64,000 bases of DNA from contig CM037857.1 in assembly GCA_021292105.1 (NCBI GenBank), positions 33,922,680-33,986,679 of the forward strand, in the 5' to 3' direction. The notes beneath the pieces are model-generated. The model made no database searches and was not told where the DNA came from. It saw only the letters and a program-made list of their open reading frames with translations. Source of the stretch: Anadara kagoshimensis (taxonomy: Eukaryota; Mollusca; Bivalvia; Arcoida; Arcidae). Below are positions 45,401 to 57,099 of the stretch, in pieces; within the stretch, counting starts at the first letter, position 1, and every line of letters begins with the position of its first letter. The translations under genes and the position numbers were made by a program.

Positions 45401-47107
45401 AGGGGCACAGTACCCCCTCTCCCATGACTCCTACAAATAACTATGGGCCCCTAAATTACACAATTTATTACTACTTCAACTTCTAGAAATGAGCTGGGTC
45501 ATAGTTAAGTTTCATCCCTATGTTTATGCAATCTCACATATCATTTCTTCTGAAATGATAAAAAATATTCCTTCATTTTTTATTATTTATATGCTCCTTG
45601 TATTTTCCTTTTATAAAAACCGAGTTTTTGATTATCAGTTATTGATCTTACAAATCAAACCGATTTTAGATTTAGTACTAAATTTAAAACAAAATACATC
45701 AGTAAAATTATATTTATTTCAAACATTTGTGTACATACAAAGACGAAAACATGTTTACAAACGTTCACAAATAGAGTTCCATTCAGAATGGATTTTAACG
45801 GCATAAAAAGCCACCATCTGTAGGAAACGATCTAACCTGCATGACACAGATTGTCATTTTACTGTAGAGAAGGTTATACTGATGTTTATGTTTATACATG
45901 TACAAACAACACACTAAGCTGAAACAATTTCCAAATAATCATATTATAAAGCATTGATTATCTAAAAGTTCTGTCAATATAAGATGTATAACACGCATTT
46001 TATCAAGTTATTAATTTTGTGGTATTATAAGTAAAATGTTTTTTTAAGTGTCCAGTATGAAATGATACATGCCGGTTGCCCATGTCGATGAAAGAAGAAA
46101 ATTATCTGATGAAATAAAATGCTACAGAAAGATAGTTTAACATAATGGATGAGTTTATTAGCCTTTACGTTGACTTTCAACGTCTTATACTGATACTTTC
46201 ATGTGTTTTTAATTGCTATTTTTGATCACAATGTTCCGAAAACCATTTACGTTCGCTATTTTGGTTGACGTGTACGTTAGCGACGGTGGACGTAACTCTT
46301 ACCCAACCGGTATGAGTCTGAAAAACCCAGCATTTTTTGTGCGTTTGACACATTGACCGACAGGCTACACGCAGACGTTAAATTTAGGTATTATAATAGG
46401 TGACGTTACAAAATTCTACCCGAAGCCTGTTTTCCGACATTCATAAAAATGATTTACCAAAACCGTATACAGATGATTACCCTACCTTTGATTAAATTCT
46501 ATGCAAGTGATTGAGTAAAAGAGATCATATGACCAACCAAATTATTTTTCGTACATACCACTATGTTTTATGTTAGCCCAATGTTCAGTCCATTCTGGGG
46601 CCTACACTGTTATAAAAAGGTCAATGCCTAATAAAAAGAGATCATTTGTTGTTGCGTTATATTTTTAGATTTTTCTATTAAAAAATGTTAAGGATTTTAA
46701 CAGAATGAATACACTTGTTTGTAATCGAAAATCGTGCAGAAAATGTTAATACTATTATCAATATGTTCGGAGATTTGGCCTCAGAGTAGACTATTGTTTG
46801 CGAAAATTGAGATATTGTGATTCGTTACCATGGAAACTTAAAAATTTAGGATAGTGTTTACTTTGGTGATTTTACGTAAATTATCGAAAATTGGACACGT
46901 GCTTTCCCAAAATAAGGTTGAAGTTTTAGTTCATAGAGAGAATGAAACCAATACGCCCGTGATTTATACATGGTGTATATAGTAATAATTCAACTAACGG
47001 TATCCATTTATTTCTGGTAATACGATATTATATAAATTAAAATGCAACTAAGTTATCAAGGAGATAAGAGTAAACAACAATAACATGACATGTGTTTACT
47101 TTAGTAG
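45401..47107. other. Intergenic, nothing recognised; one X-box at 46824-46837
   Basis: GTTACCATGGAAAC (46824-46837) fits the RFX consensus. The 105-codon frame at 45489 is AT-driven and unlike any domain I know. Confidence 0.45.
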
Positions 47108-47355
47108 TTAATAATAATTATACGGTGCTTTTTGACAAATAGATAAATGGTAACTCCGACCATATAGGCAATGATCAGATTCTGATGCATGCCATTTGTA
47201 ATTATCATTACTTAATTTATATGTTACACAACTGTTCCGATTTTGTGGTTCACCTTCTGCCCAATTATTGTAGTTGGCTGGTTCTTCTGTTTTAAGCCAT
47301 CGCCACTCACCATTCCAATATTTCATACCGATCCAAAACACACCACCTCCATAAC
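47108..47355 (-). CDS. C-type lectin domain, terminal exon (exon C)
   Basis: This exon encodes the second half of a C-type lectin-like domain: FWIGMKYWNGEWRWL, then NNWAEGEPQNRNSC, then the final disulphide part HC...LSICQK and a stop. The acceptor TTTATCATTTAG abuts the exon at 47355. It joins exon B (54858-54955) in phase 1 to give a Gly codon. The usual calcium/sugar motif EPN is EPQ here and WND is replaced by WHA, so classical mannose-type calcium binding is doubtful. Lectins of this fold are typically secreted recognition proteins. The signal-peptide exon is not seen. Exons A and B carry single-base shifts, so the gene may be a pseudogene or contain assembly errors. Confidence 0.72.
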
Positions 47356-47984
47356 CTAAATGATAAATAAGAAAACAATTTTAGTTAAACACACAAATGA
47401 GTACATTTTTGAAGTCAATTTAAACATTTATTAAAGCAGACAAAATAAAATAATTAATATTACTTTTACGTTTTATTCATTGACCGTTTCTATAATCTGA
47501 TCACATTTTCAGTAAGGAAAAAGTATATTTTGTGTGAGTGTTACGATTCTAATTTGGATATCTTTTTGTTGAATTTACCCATGTTTAATAAAACATAAGT
47601 TTTGAAGGAAAAAAAAATCGGAAATTGTGTCAGTTTTTTTTTTAAATTTTTTGTTTTTAGATGAATTAATTTTCATAAACGGTTTTCATAAAAGTTTGTT
47701 GAGAAATAAATAAATGCTCGATTATATTTTTGTGTTAAAGATACGTGTTTAAAAATGCTATTTTCTATCTACATTGTTAATTTGTTAACATTTACATTCT
47801 GAACGGCAAGTCGACTATTTCCACAAATTTGGTTTTTTGACAAATTTTACATCAAATTTGAAAGTTCACAATTTTTTATGAATTCTTACGCGGAATGGGT
47901 TGGCATTCCGAGTGTCATTGTAGTTTTTATGATTAGGGAGTTACAATTTGACAATAAATTAAAAGGTATCTGTTGCCCCGCTGA

Positions 47985-48775
47985 TATGTTGATATGTCCA
48001 TTCATATAATCAAAAACAAACTTACTAATCCATGTCCGAATCACAATCCAGAAGCAAAGTAAAAAATTGGAAACTGACAAGTTAGGTTAGACACGTGACC
48101 TTCCACGAGGGAAGCGAGGCCGGGTGCTCCGAAAAAAGTAAGCACCTACTGTTTAGCTAGCTACACCCACCATGTGTGTAATCAAAATTGTGTGAAAGGA
48201 ACATGGAACTATGAGACGTCAAATATATCCAGGGCAATCCTGGACACAGAGACATCAAACTTATCAACAATACTGTGATGACGGCCATTAAAATTTTTGA
48301 GGGCCTTGATAAGCCTAGGCTTGCACTATCCCTCAGTCAACGATTTATTTGCAAGCAGTCTACTTTGTTGTACAGATTCCCCGTAGTGGGAACAAGCTCT
48401 ACCATAGCGTATTTATTGGGAAACAAATACATCATAAGCAGGAGGAGCAGGTATATTGCTGCATAAAAAAGGAAAGTAAGGAAAGTAGACAGTAGACTAG
48501 GGTAGATGACATTTACATAGTCTCGAAATTGAATGATTTGGCAACAGTCTTCTCTCCAGATTTTACAAGTTTCTGCATAAAATTCTGCTTTATAATAAAA
48601 AACAAATCAGCAAGCAATGGTGCACAGTTTGTACCCATTGGTATACCGATTGTTTGCTGAAAAACGATACTACCAAACACAACAAATATGTTATCTATCA
48701 AAAACTCCAACATTTTGTTGAGGGTATCTTTAGTATATTTTTGTTTGGAATCCGTATGATTTATAAGAACTAGAT
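47985..48775 (-). mobile_element. RT-element copy with part of the reverse transcriptase
   Basis: The minus-strand frame 48713-48513 contains QQTIGIPMGTNCAPLLADLF, a hallmark reverse-transcriptase segment (GIPMG). The catalytic YxDD part is deleted, after which homology resumes at the SNIPA segment and runs to the common 3' end at about 47990. Inactive. Confidence 0.85.
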
Positions 48776-49777
48776 TCTAATTGGCTGATACGCACAGGAT
48801 AGTACAATACCTTTTTGCCACTTGTTCTTTCGGACAAGGAAACAATTTTCAGCATGCCTAGGCAAAAAATAACTTGTCCGACTTATTTAAGTGGAACAGT
48901 TTTTTTTTAATTTTAAGTCTTGTATGTGACTGAAATCACTGGCTGTGTATGTTTGTATAAATTAAAATAAGTTTGATCATATACAGTGACGATCAAATCA
49001 GATTTTAATTTCTAAGAAAGCTTGTGACAGTTATCACAACGTATCAACTATGATATCCTTCAAATGCTTTGAATATCATTTTAGAAATTTTATACCAAAA
49101 CATTGCAGTGATTGTAAAGCACTCTGCATGGTCCTGATATATTTTTGTTGATTACAATTACATCAAATATGCCGACTACAATATGACCCTTGAACTAGAC
49201 GATGACTCCCGACTTGACAACGTGGTCCATAATCAAGTTTAAAATTTTACTCTTGTCCCAAAGGAGAAGTATCAAAACTGCTGAACTTGTCCGTAAGAAA
49301 AACTGATCGGTACCGGACAAGTGGACAAACCTTAATGCCATACGCGTTTATACAGGTGTTTCATTGCCTAATCAATATACGTCACGTATTATCCCGGTAA
49401 TGTTGGAAAACATTTTTGCCTGTCCGTCTAACCTTAAATTTAAATATCTATTTTGGACGACTGTATTTATATATGTGAATCAAGTTTTACTTCTCTCGTC
49501 TGGTGATTTGTCGCCAGATGGCAAGATTTAGATTTTACTTTCCGTCGCGTCGTTGTCGAAGTAAAATAAAATGTTAAGTTTTTGTCTTAAAGTTAAAAAG
49601 TCTAAATAAATCAATTTTAATCAGGATTTTAGGGTTAAAATAGCTGATGTTTAAGATATTTTAAGAAATTACTTGTATTTAAGAGAAAAACTGAGTTTTT
49701 AGAAAATGCTCCAACAGACTTATTTTTCAATGACATTTTGAATATAGCTTTTACCACGAAGGAACTTTAACATATAT
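48776..49777. other. Lectin intron, nothing recognised
   Basis: Several short CTTGTCC/GGACAAG motifs occur at 48828-49330, but I could not define an element. Confidence 0.45.
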
Positions 49778-50796
49778 TACTGTGAAATCATTAATTTTCG
49801 TTGGGTCCAATTTTCGTGGAATCGGTAAAAAATAACATTTCGTTGGGACGTAAATTCGTGGTTTTACTGTTATGTCAAAAATTTAGTTTGTCCTTTGAGC
49901 CTTGATAACGGGTAGGAAGTCATGCTTTGTTTGTTTATCGGCACCTATAGAAAAAGTTGTTTGTTGAAATAAGAAAGCAATAAATCGTGACAGAGACGCG
50001 GATTAATGACTAAGTCTCGGGTAGGCGCTAATTACCTGTAATCATTATATCAGTATCAATTAACTACACAAGCGATGTGACACCTGGCCCGAGTAGATCT
50101 ACCTGATACGTTGTACAAATAAGCGGTAATTAATTTAGATTTAAAAGTTTATGCATAGAACATCAATTATAATGTGTTTTATAATCCCTTTACGCAAAAC
50201 TGAATGTTTTTTCTGTGATATCGGCAACTTTATAAAAATTCTAATTATTGACCTCTGATGACCTAATCAGCTGTTTACGAGAGTAACAATGGCAGCTCTT
50301 ACCGATTCGAATGAAGTTTCGTATTTTTAGAAATCAAACAGCTGACTTAGTAATAATAATATAAAACAGGTTTATAGAGATTGTTAAAATGTTTATTCAA
50401 TTAATATGTAATCGGATTGGAATTTAAATGAGACGGGTCATAATTGATGATGAAAGTTACGGTTAGAAACCTGTCTGTCCCCAGGTCCCTATCGTTCCGA
50501 CCAGTTCCTAATTGAAAACAAACATTTTAAAAAAAATAATGAAGAATTTATTAAACATAATATATGTACTTAAATAATTTTCATAATTAAATCAAACATC
50601 CACCCATCTATACCTTGTGAAAAGTTTGTGTTTATGTGTGAGGTACGCTAGAGCAAAAAATATGGTCCATTAGTTATCATATATCTTGTCTTTTTACTTG
50701 AGGTTAATGTTTCGTGGTGGTCGTAAATTCGTGGTTCAGACTGTCCACTAAAACCACGAAAATTGATCCCCAACGAAAATTAATGATTTCACAGTA
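49778..50796. mobile_element. 1.02-kb element with perfect TACTGTGAAATCATTAAT inverted ends
   Basis: TACTGTGAAATCATTAATTT at 49778 is matched by AAATTAATGATTTCACAGTA ending at 50796. Inner parts of both ends carry TTCGTTGG and TAAATTCGTGGTT. The terminal TA may be the duplicated target. No transposase frame exists in between. Alternatively two separate inverted MITE copies lie 800 bp apart. Confidence 0.72.
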
Positions 50797-51119
50797 CATA
50801 GTTTTAAAAATATTTCACATTTTGTGGGGTAAATAAGAGTTGCATTAAAAAGAAAACCCTGTTAATTTCGAGAAGATACTTTAAAAGACTTTTCTTTCAG
50901 AAAGTTTGAATATGTTTTCTACAACCAAGGATCTTTATCATATACTACAGGTTTTATTTAACTAATATACATTTTCGAGGTTTGAATCGCACTTATAGAT
51001 AATTCCTATGAATTAAGAGAGCAAATACTTTAGCAGACACATTTTAAATGTTTCTTCTTGAAATTTAAAATATAGATTGTAAAAAAATATGAAAGTTTAA
51101 TCTTTTTTTCTATTTTATT

Positions 51120-51790
51120 TGACTGTGGCCAAGTCATTCAACTCAATATACAGATATGTAGATGACGTTTTGTCTTTTAAGAATTCTAAATTGGAGCCTT
51201 TGTGAATGTCATTTACCCTAGTGAGCTAGAAATATGGACACAACTGGTTCCTCAAGTTCTGCTTCATATTCAGACTTAAACCTGAATTATGACGTCCTAA
51301 AAAGGCTACATTTGAAACTTTATGCAAATTGTGATGACTTTAATATTTCTATTGCCAACTTTCCTTTTGTATGCAGCAATATACCTGCTTCTCCTGCCTA
51401 TGGTGTATTTGTGTCCCAATTATTACGCTATGGTAGACCTTGTTCCCACTACAGGGACTTTGAACAACGAAGCAGGCTGCTTGCAAATAAATTGTTGACT
51501 CAGAAATATTGCAAGCCTTGGATTATCAAGCCCCTCAAAAAGTTTTGTGGCCGTCACCACAGTTTTGTTGATTGCCCTGGATATATTTGACGTCCTATAG
51601 TGTTCCTTTCACACAATTTTGATTACGCACGTGCCGAGTGTTGCTAGCTAAACAGTAGGTACTTATCCTTCCCGGAGCACCCGGCCTCACTTCTCTGGTG
51701 GAAGTTCAGGAATCTTACCTAACTTGTCAGTTTTAAATTTGTTTACTTTGCTTCTGGATTGTGATTCTGACATGGATAAGTATGTTTTAT
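51120..51790 (+). mobile_element. Penelope-like-type reverse-transcriptase element, best-kept 3' part
   Basis: This copy defines the family. At 51150-51190 a frame encodes IYRYVDDVLSFKNSKL, the catalytic YxDD box. The frame 51234-51590 continues with the downstream region (SYSDLNLNYDV, FVCSNIPASPAYGVFVSQLL, CGRHHSFVD). A non-coding tail follows: GGAGCACCCGGCCTCACTTC, TTGCTTCTGGATTGTGATTC and the end ATGGATAAGTATG. A stop at about 51203 separates the two coding parts. I have seen the GIPMG...YxDD...SNIPA order in Penelope-like or related retroelements (recollection). No endonuclease is visible. About fifteen copies occur in the window. Confidence 0.78.
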
Positions 51791-53745
51791 TTTATAGAAT
51801 ATTTTACAATTTTTGGTAAAAATTTTAGGGGAAAACCTGGGAAAGGCTCTTATAGACACATTTCAACATTTCTTTTTCAAACAAACTATGGATATAGCTT
51901 CTACTGAAATGGAACTGTAACACTTTTTTTCTATTTTTTTATTTTTAGAGCAAAATGTACAAAAATGTATTTTCAACTCAAAATGTTTTACCGTCGTCGA
52001 GACATCTAATTCCATAAAATTCTTATTTTGTATACATAATAACTATTAATAAAAACACTTATCAGTTAACTTGTATACACATTTTAACTGCGAATTCTAT
52101 TACTATGTTATTTTCTGTTATAGTCCATTCCAACAGAGAAACTGCAGTAAATCCTACAGGTGATGCTTTTCCTCTTATACGATCACCCATGTAATATTTA
52201 CCCATAAGTGCATTTCTTTATACCCGAGTTGTGATAGTAACAACAGAAACAGACAAAGGGTCAACTCGATTGCTGTATTAGTTCAAGAGATCATGCACTA
52301 AAATCCGGATGAACTAGAACAAAAGGTCTGAAGGTTGATTCTTAAAGGACATGACTTTATTGAAAATCAATTTTCTTACGCGTTAACTGCTATTTTTTTT
52401 ATAGCAATTTACATTTAAAACGAAATAAATACGCAATTAAACATGTGAATTAGACCTATCTGCCTCAAAATAAATCGTTCTGCAATTATTTAATATCTTT
52501 TAATTTTGTTTTATCACTGTTGCATTCACATTTACTTGATATATTCATTACAAACACAAATAAACACATTTGGCCGAACACATTTTTTCAATTTTGGGGT
52601 AGGGGAAACAATATTTTTTCGTTTCATCTTTACACTACAGTATTTCCAATAGTTTTTAATGTTGTTAAATTTGTAGGTGACATGGGATTACAGCAATATA
52701 TATTACGTGGTATTTAATGACAATGTAACAAAATTACAAGAAGTAAAGTATGACATTTCATTAAAACGCATTTCCAACACTACCATTTGATGTAAAGTGC
52801 ATTTTTTTTAAATAACCAAAATCTCTACGTATTTTGGTTTAATAAGTATGATGTGAACAGACAGAAGATGTAAGAAACAATTGTGTTTTGTTTAACACAT
52901 TCAAGGGCAATATGAACCTTTTTCATATTTTTGGGGAAGGGGAAACATATTAAATCGTTACAGTATTAGGGCACTATATTTTCGTATTTCGTTAAACTAA
53001 TATTTACAAGACTATCATAAAAAAAACTATAAAACTATATAGTTTGTCAGATTTATCGAATAAATTACAAATTTACAAGAATGGTAAGAAGGTAGGTGTA
53101 ATAAAAATGCATTTGTCAGCAATTACCTTTTGCTTATTTTAAAATTTTGACACATAATCGGAAAACTGTCAAGATGTTTTGCTTTTGAATCTATGATGTG
53201 TCCACGGTGACAGATAGAAAAAAACGTTTTTGTGTTTTATTTTTCTTTTGCCACAGAATACTTAAAATCTTACTTTTTATCATTTGCAAAAATTTTAATT
53301 TTCACTGAGTTTTCTACAAAAACAGATTCACATTCAAAAATCAGTTGACGTGTAAGAAATTGGTTTTTCGGAAACTATAGACCTTTTGGCATCGTTCACT
53401 CGTATTTAAGTGCATGGTCTCTTGAACTATATCCCGAAGGTCTTTTTGCACGATTAAGTGACGAATCGCCAATAAAACTAATTTACGACAGTATAACCAC
53501 CGATATACGTCTGGAAATCGAGAATTACAAGAAAGTTATTCTTATTCTAATTTATAACATACTCTAAAGGGAAAAGCAATGATTTTCTGAAAATGATGCT
53601 ATAAATAACTCGGGGGTTTTCTTAATCCATTTTAAGACAGATTAGACGGACCATCTCCCGCATTAATTAAATATCTCTGACTTTAAAATCTAATTAAATG
53701 AAAAAATAAAATCCATTTCGAATGAGACACGGTCTCAAAATATGA
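51791..53745. other. Lectin intron, AT-rich; possible old duplication
   Basis: TTTTGGGGTAGGGGAAACAA at 52592 and TTTTGGGGAAGGGGAAACAT at 52931 begin two weakly similar stretches of about 340 bp. No gene seen. Confidence 0.4.
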
Positions 53746-54089
53746 TGACGTCATATTCTAAAGGCGCGGATGGTAGAATGAAAACTGAATATTTAATGCA
53801 AATCTTTGTTTACAAATTTGTATTTTGCGTGTAAGTAAAAGAATCCTACACCACAGGAAAATATTTATCCTCGTTTGAGATATCGGTGTGAGTTTTCATT
53901 CATCCAACAGGTTTGTTAAGTACCGAATATGCACGTGCAAATACCCATAAAATTTGAAGCGGTATATTGTGATTTTACTGTAGGGATTTGCGACAGTTTA
54001 TCGACGATTCTTCCGTCGTAAACTTTTGACGTCAGCCAATACAAACGGGCGTAAAATACAGAATGAATTAGAATACAAAATATAAATAG
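53746..54089 (+). promoter_or_regulatory. Candidate promoter: two CREs, CCAAT box, TATA box
   Basis: A perfect CRE, TGACGTCA, is at 53746-53753 and again at 54027-54034. The second is followed at once by GCCAAT (54035-54040) and, 41 bp on, by TATAAATAG (54081-54089). Order and spacing are those of a textbook TATA promoter pointing to the plus strand, with a start expected near 54110. It lies inside the lectin intron on the opposite strand. Confidence 0.42.
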
Positions 54090-54159
54090 CGACGGGGCAT
54101 CTATCCTATCATCGGGGTGTTTGTGACATTGTCTAAATTTGGCGGTTTGTGATGTGTTG

Positions 54160-54393
54160 ATGATGTCTAAAATGGTGTTGTTCAAGCTTATTATCATGCT
54201 TAAACACCTTATCACCAAAGCGGATATTACGATGCCTACTTGCACATCAACACATCTCAACGAACAACAATACAATTCATTGTGTTATTGCCAAAAATGT
54301 ATTTATTATCTTATCAATAATAAGTTATCTACCCTTATCTCTACACGTTGGTTAAATAACCATATTGAAACAAATCGGTGCATAACAAGATAA
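54160..54393 (+). CDS. Small ORF of 77 codons below the candidate promoter
   Basis: The first ATG after the predicted start opens a frame of 77 codons, beginning MMSKMVLFKLIIMLKHLI. The first part is hydrophobic with basic residues; the rest is polar with several cysteines (SLCYCQKC). I recognise no family. Its end runs into a degraded RT-element copy, so the C-terminus may not be original. It is listed only because of the promoter-like sequence above it. Confidence 0.2.
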   Translation: MMSKMVLFKLIIMLKHLITKADITMPTCTSTHLNEQQYNSLCYCQKCIYYLINNKLSTLISTRWLNNHIETNRCITR

Positions 54394-54725
54394 CAATCCA
54401 AAACTAAAGCACTGACTTTGAAAACAGGCTAGGTACTAATGAAATCAAAATTGAAAATGCGAAGATGACGAAAGTAAGGACGTAAAATATATCCAGAAAA
54501 AAATGTGGAAATTTCGACATTATAATGATCAACAATATTATGATGGTGACTATAAAACGTTGTGATGGCATTGATACGTCAAAGCTTTGCTTCTATATTT
54601 TCTGTAGTGGTAACACAATCAAGCATGGCTGAAACGGAATGAACTATTAACAGAATGAGCAAGTATATTGCTGCATGGAAAATGATATTTGACGATTAAA
54701 AGGCTTTAAGTTTGTCACATAACAT
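54385..54725 (-). mobile_element. RT-element copy, strongly degraded
   Basis: Weak but ordered matches to the family: ACAATCCAAAACTAAAGCAC (tail), GGACGTAAAATATATCCAG (coding end) and CTGTAGTGGTAACAC. Confidence 0.5.
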
Positions 54726-54857
54726 TACATATAGACTTTATATAAACAAATCAAATGAAACTTGAAGAAGTTGTATTTTATTTTTAGCTTCTCAGGATAA
54801 ATGTCATTTACATTATGTTTAAATTCTGGATTATGAATAACGAATGTAACACATTAC

Positions 54858-54955
54858 CTTCGTTATAATCCCATAGCAACGGTTGTAATTTATCATCGAC
54901 ATCTGCCACTATCTATCCTAGCGAGATATGCTCCATCATGTCGTTCACAATAATA
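54858..54955 (-). pseudogene. C-type lectin domain, middle exon (exon B), one-base shift
   Basis: Flanked by the acceptor TTTATTTTTAG and the donor GAAG|GTAATG. It starts YYCERHDGAYLARIDS, the classic C-type lectin stretch around the third cysteine. After AGT an extra G in a GG pair shifts the frame; beyond it the other frame reads ADVDDKLQPLLWDYNE and leads in phase into exon C. Without that base the exon is 97 nt, which fits both neighbouring phases. Confidence 0.68.
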
Positions 54956-55084
54956 CTAAAAATAAATAAATAAATTGGTCGTGATTTTTTTCTGTGTATC
55001 ATGTCTAGTATATTGATAAATAGATACGATAATCTTACATTAGTACTTTATAGGGTTATGAAAAAATGTATATGATCCTACCAT

Positions 55085-55405
55085 GGGTACTTTGTACAAC
55101 GATACAGGCTGCTTGCAAATAAATTGTTGACCCAAGAATATTGCAAGCCTAGGCTTATCCAAGCACTCAAAAATTTCATAGCCGTCATCACAGTATTGTT
55201 GACACGTTTGATGTCTCTGTTTGCAGGATTACCCTAGATATAATTGACTGCCCATAGTTCCATGTTCTTTCCACACAATTTTGATTACATACGTGACGAA
55301 TGTAGCTAGCTAAACAGAAGTTCTTCTTCTAACTTCTTAGTTCCAAAGTTTTATTCTATGCTTCTAGATTGTCATTCGGACATAGATGAGTATGTTTATA
55401 TTTGA
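55085..55405 (+). mobile_element. RT-element copy, 3' coding end and tail
   Basis: Contains GGCTGCTTGCAAATAAATTG and GCCGTCATCACAGTATTGTT, then the tail. The CACCCGGCCTCACTTC part is deleted. Confidence 0.8.
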
Positions 55406-55893
55406 TAAAAGCATCACAATAATCGGATTGAAGAAACGTTTATCTCGACCAAGTCCTCCTTTTAAAACTGTCGATTTTATATGTTAAGCAGGTTTTACTT
55501 CAAAACATCACGTAATACAGATTGTAAATACATTGGTGATCAGAAATGCCGAATCAAAATCTTTTAAAGAACGTCTAATAGAAAAAATAACGACATCAGA
55601 TTGATTGTGTTCATAAAAACAATTAGGTATCAATTAAAACCTTTTTATCTTTAATCGCATACACACACATGGTACAAAAAAGATTGAGCATTTAAAAGAT
55701 ATTACTTCTGTCTAAATATGACGGTAGTTAAAATCTGAAATCCTCAAAAATAAGGTATTCCCTCTCATGTAAATTTTAAACCCTTTGGTAAAAATGGTTT
55801 CATAGTTTTGTTCCAAGTAATGTGTTCCGAACCGACCGCCGTTTGCTGTAAAATTGGCACTGGTATAATAAATAAATAATGTTGTATACATAC

Positions 55894-56006
55894 CTCTGCG
55901 CCTAAAAATGTGGTTAGGAACGGTGAAAAAAAAGCAAGACATGCCTATGTTATGCCATCCATACGGACAAGCAGAGGCTGGTACATAAGTACGTTGGATA
56001 CCCTCA
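55894..56006 (-). pseudogene. C-type lectin domain, first domain exon (exon A), one-base shift
   Basis: Flanked by the acceptor TTTATTTATTTTAG and the donor AGAG|GTATGT. It encodes ACPYGWHNIGMSCFF, the standard opening of a C-type lectin domain. A run of eight T follows. With eight T the frame does not fit exon B; the frame expected with seven T gives TTFLGAE before YYC of exon B, matching the family pattern TWxDAExxC and closing the exon in phase 0. Either the gene is broken or the run was miscounted during sequencing. Confidence 0.66.
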
Positions 56007-56419
56007 CTAAAATAAATAAATGATCAAATAAACGGAAAAAAACAAAGGTCACGATCATATTAAAAGAGAATACATAGAATAGTGAATGAAAAAGATACTT
56101 AGGATTAATGACGCAATTGATTCAGAGGTGGACGACTTTGTAATTGCTTCAGTGTATTAATTGGACTTTGTAAATGTTTCGAAGAAACTTAACTCTCTCT
56201 GAGTAGATTTGCGTTAAATTTTAATAAAGATGTAACGATACGCCAGAAAGTGTTTTGCAAACTATAACTATAAAGTTTTTTTTATTTTTTTATTTATATT
56301 TTTTAACATTTTACATAATATAAGACAAAAACACCACCCACTCACTCATACCTTCATCTTTCATACGGGTTTTTTCATGATACACAAATTCTAAATAACA
56401 ATATGTACAATATACTTGT
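56007..56419. other. Intergenic, nothing recognised
   Basis: Upstream of lectin exon A on the minus strand. The signal-peptide exon expected in this direction was not found here. Confidence 0.45.
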
Positions 56420-57099
56420 TGGTATTACATATTATACCAGTTTTAATTTTGTAGTTATTATTCAAATAAAGAACAAATATTAGATTTTCCCGAAGCTTTG
56501 TACCTATGTTTCGATTCGATAGTATTTTGTAATGTGATTTTGTAGTTCTTTTGAACGATGGGAAACTTTTTCTTCAAAACGATTTGCAAAATAACATTTT
56601 GAATCTTGCTTGATATTAATTTTCTGGAGAATTTATTAGTGCCATATATTTGGGTTATAATTCGGAAATTAAGCCATTTGAGTTTTTGCATCAAAGTTCT
56701 ATGGAAATTTTGATAGACTTTTCCCAATTGTAATTTTGAGGAAGATTAAGTTCGTCCTCTGATTTTAATTCGGCTTTCGGTTTTTTGTATAAGGATTCTA
56801 CAAAAATAGAGTAGATATGTTTTGTTCCTTTAGGTTGCTTACATATGTATTTATTTCTTCGTTATTGCGATGGTTTGTGTTGTTAGGGATGTAATAGTTG
56901 CTGAGTATAGCTCTTTTTAGACCTTCATACACTGTAAATGGGATTCGTATATCTAAGTTTGGTTGTAATGTTTCTAAGTTCATGAAAGTATTGTTGGGAT
57001 TTAATAGGTCTTTTATTCGTTTTACTTGTTTATCATATAACTTTTTATGTAAGCAGTTTTTCTGTTCATTTTTATTTTTGAGTTGTGCCAACTAACAAT

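Noticed and set aside
45489-45806. 105-codon frame with hydrophobic stretches
   Set aside because: Composition follows the AT-rich DNA (Phe, Ile, Lys, Tyr) and no motif, splice context or relative was found.
56798-57091. 97-codon frame as a separate gene
   Set aside because: It lies in order and strand within the C-terminal part of the L1/Tx1-type LINE.
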